A stretch of DNA of 64,000 nt from NCBI GenBank assembly GCA_001295905.1, contig LJHT01000060.1, positions 1 to 64,000 on the forward strand, written 5' to 3'. Source of the stretch: a beta proteobacterium AAP51 (lineage in GTDB: Bacteria > Pseudomonadota > Gammaproteobacteria > Burkholderiales > Burkholderiaceae_C). Below the pieces are notes generated by a model that did not search any database, was not told the DNA's origin, and saw nothing but the letters and a program-made list of their open reading frames with translations. The translations under genes and the position numbers were made by a program. Of this stretch, positions 62,282 through 64,000 are shown piece by piece; the first letter of the stretch is position 1; each line of letters begins with the position of its first letter.

Positions 62282-62314
62282 GTTTGCCGCCCCGAGGCTT
62301 CGGCCCCAGAAACG

Positions 62315-62342
62315 AAAAAACCGCAGCCAAGGCTGCGGTTTT
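62315..62342. terminator. Bidirectional terminator between rfbC and the cold-shock gene
   Basis: AAAACCGCAGCC-AA-GGCTGCGGTTTT is a perfect stem with a T-run on both strands (four Ts on plus, six on minus). It ends both the rfb unit and the convergent cold-shock gene. Confidence 0.92.
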
Positions 62343-62364
62343 CAGTGGGCCGAGGCCCGCTCGA

Positions 62365-62577
62365 TCAGATCGACTTGATGCCAGCGGCCTGGGGGCCCTT
62401 CTGGCCTTGCTTCACTTCGAATTCCACTTTCTGGCCTTCGGCCAAGCTGCGGAAGCCGCCAGTGCTCTGGATTTCGCTGAAGTGGGCGAAGAGGTCCTTG
62501 CCACCACCGTCGGGGGTGATGAAGCCGAAGCCCTTGCCGTCGTCGAACCACTTCACGATGCCGGTTTGCGTAGTCAT
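62365..62577 (-). CDS. Cold-shock-domain protein (CspA family)
   Basis: Nucleic-acid-binding protein of 70 residues. The RNA-binding motifs KGFGFI (RNP1) and DLFAHFS (RNP2) are present, within the usual [19 protein letters not shown] start. AAAGGAAA lies seven bases before the ATG at 62577. Such proteins act as RNA chaperones or single-strand binders and need not be cold-induced. The gene lies on the opposite strand within an EPS locus and separates rfbC from gmd; a functional link is not evident. Confidence 0.96.
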   Translation of the reverse strand: MTTQTGIVKWFDDGKGFGFITPDGGGKDLFAHFSEIQSTGGFRSLAEGQKVEFEVKQGQKGPQAAGIKSI

Positions 62578-62890
62578 GCTGAATTTCCTTTCACGGTTGC
62601 TGCGCACGCACATGCGGGCGCAGTGCAGATGCGGGCCAAGAAGAATCACCGATCAAGAAATCCGCCGAAACCTGCACTGCCTGCAAAGGCTGTTCAGGAC
62701 GCACCGAACACTGTCTCAAAAAACTGTCTTGCTCAAATCTACCCTTGCACTGTAACAGCACCTGGACGTTTGCACCGAGCTATCTTCCTGGACCTGCCGG
62801 CAGGGCCGGAAGTGCCACCGCACGGTGATATCTTCCCGCCACCCTCGAAACCGCACCCGCGCTCCTCTTCAGACCGCCTCTCGCCGCCCC
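62578..62890. other. Divergent intergenic region between the cold-shock gene and gmd
   Basis: 313 bases without a gene. Bases next to the cold-shock ATG are the leader of that gene (long 5' leaders are typical of csp genes), with A/T-rich tracts near 62716-62745 that could hold its promoter. Bases 62760-62890 must hold the gmd promoter; I see no confident -35/-10 pair, and no clear ribosome site before the gmd ATG. Confidence 0.6.
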
Positions 62891-64000
62891 ATGACCAAGA
62901 CCGCACTCATCACCGGCGTGACCGGCCAGGACGGCGCCTACCTCGCCGAACTGCTGCTTTCCAAGGGCTACACGGTGCACGGCATCAAGCGCCGCTCTTC
63001 GCTCTTCAACACCGACCGCGTCGACCACCTCTACCAGGACCCGCACGTCGACAACGCCCGCTTCAAGCTGCACTACGGTGACCTGACCGACAGCACCAAC
63101 CTCATCCGCATCGTGCAGGAGGTGCAGCCCGACGAGATCTACAACCTGGGTGCGATGAGCCACGTGGCCGTGAGCTTCGAGCAGCCCGAGTACACGGCCG
63201 ATGCCGACGGCATCGGCACTCTCAGGCTGCTGGAGGCCATCCGCATCCTGGGCCTGGAGAAGAAGACGCGCTTCTACCAGGCCAGCACCTCCGAGCTCTA
63301 CGGCCTCGTGCAGGAGATCCCGCAGAAGGAGACCACCCCCTTCTACCCGCGCAGCCCCTACGCGGTGGCCAAGATGTACGCCTACTGGATCACGGTGAAC
63401 TACCGCGAGGCCTACGGCATGTACGCCTGCAACGGCATCTTGTTCAACCACGAGAGCCCGCTGCGCGGCGAGACCTTCGTCACGCGCAAGATCACGCGCG
63501 CCATCGCGCGCATCGCCCTGGGCCTGCAGGACTGCCTGTACCTGGGCAACTTGAGCGCGCTGCGCGACTGGGGCCATGCGCGCGACTATGTCGAGATGCA
63601 GTGGCTGATGCTGCAGCAGCAGGTGGCGGAGGACTTCGTCATCGCCACCGGCGTGCAGTACAGCGTGCGCCAGTTCGTCGAGTTCGCTGCGGCCGAGCTG
63701 GGCATCACGCTGGCCTTCAGCGGCGAGGGCGACCGCGAGATCGCCACCGTGGTGAAGGTGCAAGGCAACCGCGCCAAGTGCAAGCCCGGCGAGGTGATCG
63801 TGCGCGTGGACCCGCGCTACTACCGCCCCACCGAGGTGGAAACGCTGCTGGGCGACCCGAGCAAGGCCAAGGAAAAGCTCGGCTGGGTGCCCAAGACCAC
63901 ACTGCCCGAGTTGGTGAAGGAGATGGTGGAGGCCGACTACACCAGCGCCAAGCGCGACAGCCTCGTGAAGCTGGCCGGCTTCCAGGCCTACGACCACCAC
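62891..64000 (+). CDS. gmd: GDP-mannose 4,6-dehydratase (3' end outside window)
   Basis: Converts GDP-mannose to GDP-4-keto-6-deoxymannose, the branch point to GDP-fucose, GDP-rhamnose, perosamine or colitose. 370 codons are open to the window end, close to the full family length of about 372, so only the last codons and stop are missing. NADP motif [16 protein letters not shown] at the start, [26 protein letters not shown] with catalytic Thr/Glu, and Tyr-x3-Lys in [13 protein letters not shown] are visible; [19 protein letters not shown] is diagnostic. It uses the GDP-mannose made by ManC. The deoxysugar end product depends on genes beyond the window. Confidence 0.97.
   Translation, partial: MTKTALITGVTGQDGAYLAELLLSKGYTVHGIKRRSSLFNTDRVDHLYQDPHVDNARFKLHYGDLTDSTNLIRIVQEVQPDEIYNLGAMSHVAVSFEQPEYTADADGIGTLRLLEAIRILGLEKKTRFYQASTSELYGLVQEIPQKETTPFYPRSPYAVAKMYAYWITVNYREAYGMYACNGILFNHESPLRGETFVTRKITRAIARIALGLQDCLYLGNLSALRDWGHARDYVEMQWLMLQQQVAEDFVIATGVQYSVRQFVEFAAAELGITLAFSGEGDREIATVVKVQGNRAKCKPGEVIVRVDPRYYRPTEVETLLGDPSKAKEKLGWVPKTTLPELVKEMVEADYTSAKRDSLVKLAGFQAYDHH

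Overview
The window is chromosomal DNA from a high-GC betaproteobacterium. The gene set (EpsL/PEP-CTERM exosortase-type functions, an aspS-DUF502-fmdB-ubiB-ubiJ block, a URC uracil cluster, a hmu haem operon) and the strong G/C third-position bias fit the Burkholderiales, probably the Rubrivivax/Leptothrix/Ideonella lineage; that placement is an inference from gene content. Coding density is about 95 percent. I see no rRNA, tRNA, CRISPR array, insertion sequence or prophage.

Layout. 1-9.9 kb: the end of a chemotaxis receptor, an FtsX-type ABC permease, an adenine-deaminase-type amidohydrolase, an orphan PAS histidine kinase, the lipoate pair lipB-lipA, a small secreted protein and a hemerythrin. 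9.9-17.7 kb: a TonB-dependent receptor with a BMP-type periplasmic binding protein, divergent from a PhyH-family dioxygenase and a 977-residue cyclase/STAND-ATPase/TPR protein, then a small secreted protein bordered by palindromic repeats. 17.8-21.1 kb: the URC uracil-degradation trio (URC1-URC4-upp). 21.3-25.5 kb: phoH-ybeY and a NarX/NarL-type two-component pair. 25.6-33.1 kb: a haem uptake operon, hemP-hmuR-hmuS-hmuT-hmuU-hmuV followed by a tonB-like gene, behind a Fur-box-like site. 33.3-34.3 kb: a trypsin-like protease with a PEP-CTERM tail.

34.3-39.8 kb (minus strand): an operon joining a GT41/SPINDLY protein O-glycosyltransferase to the ABC ATPase and HlyD adaptor of a type I secretion system. 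39.9-44.3 kb: a DUF2059-like protein, an ATP-dependent DNA ligase and its partner exonuclease, the last two separated by an oppositely oriented OmpA-like gene. 44.3-53.4 kb (minus strand): patatin, clsB, an EEP-family phosphodiesterase, nudB, aspS, a DUF502 membrane protein, an FmdB zinc ribbon, ubiB and ubiJ. 53.6-64 kb: an exopolysaccharide locus with the priming glycosyltransferase, epsL, galE, manC, rfbBDAC and the start of the next unit with gmd (running off the window), split by a cold-shock gene on the opposite strand.

How it fits together. Three themes recur: envelope and surface building (EPS, PEP-CTERM protease, T1SS plus GT41, phospholipid enzymes), scavenging (haem, nucleobases, a second TonB-dependent uptake pair) and signalling. 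The items most worth a second look are the glycosyltransferase-T1SS operon, a palindromic repeat that supplies the stop codon of two unrelated secreted-protein genes, a hairpin repeat that forms the apparent N-terminus of epsL, the URC cluster, and the cyclase-STAND-TPR protein.
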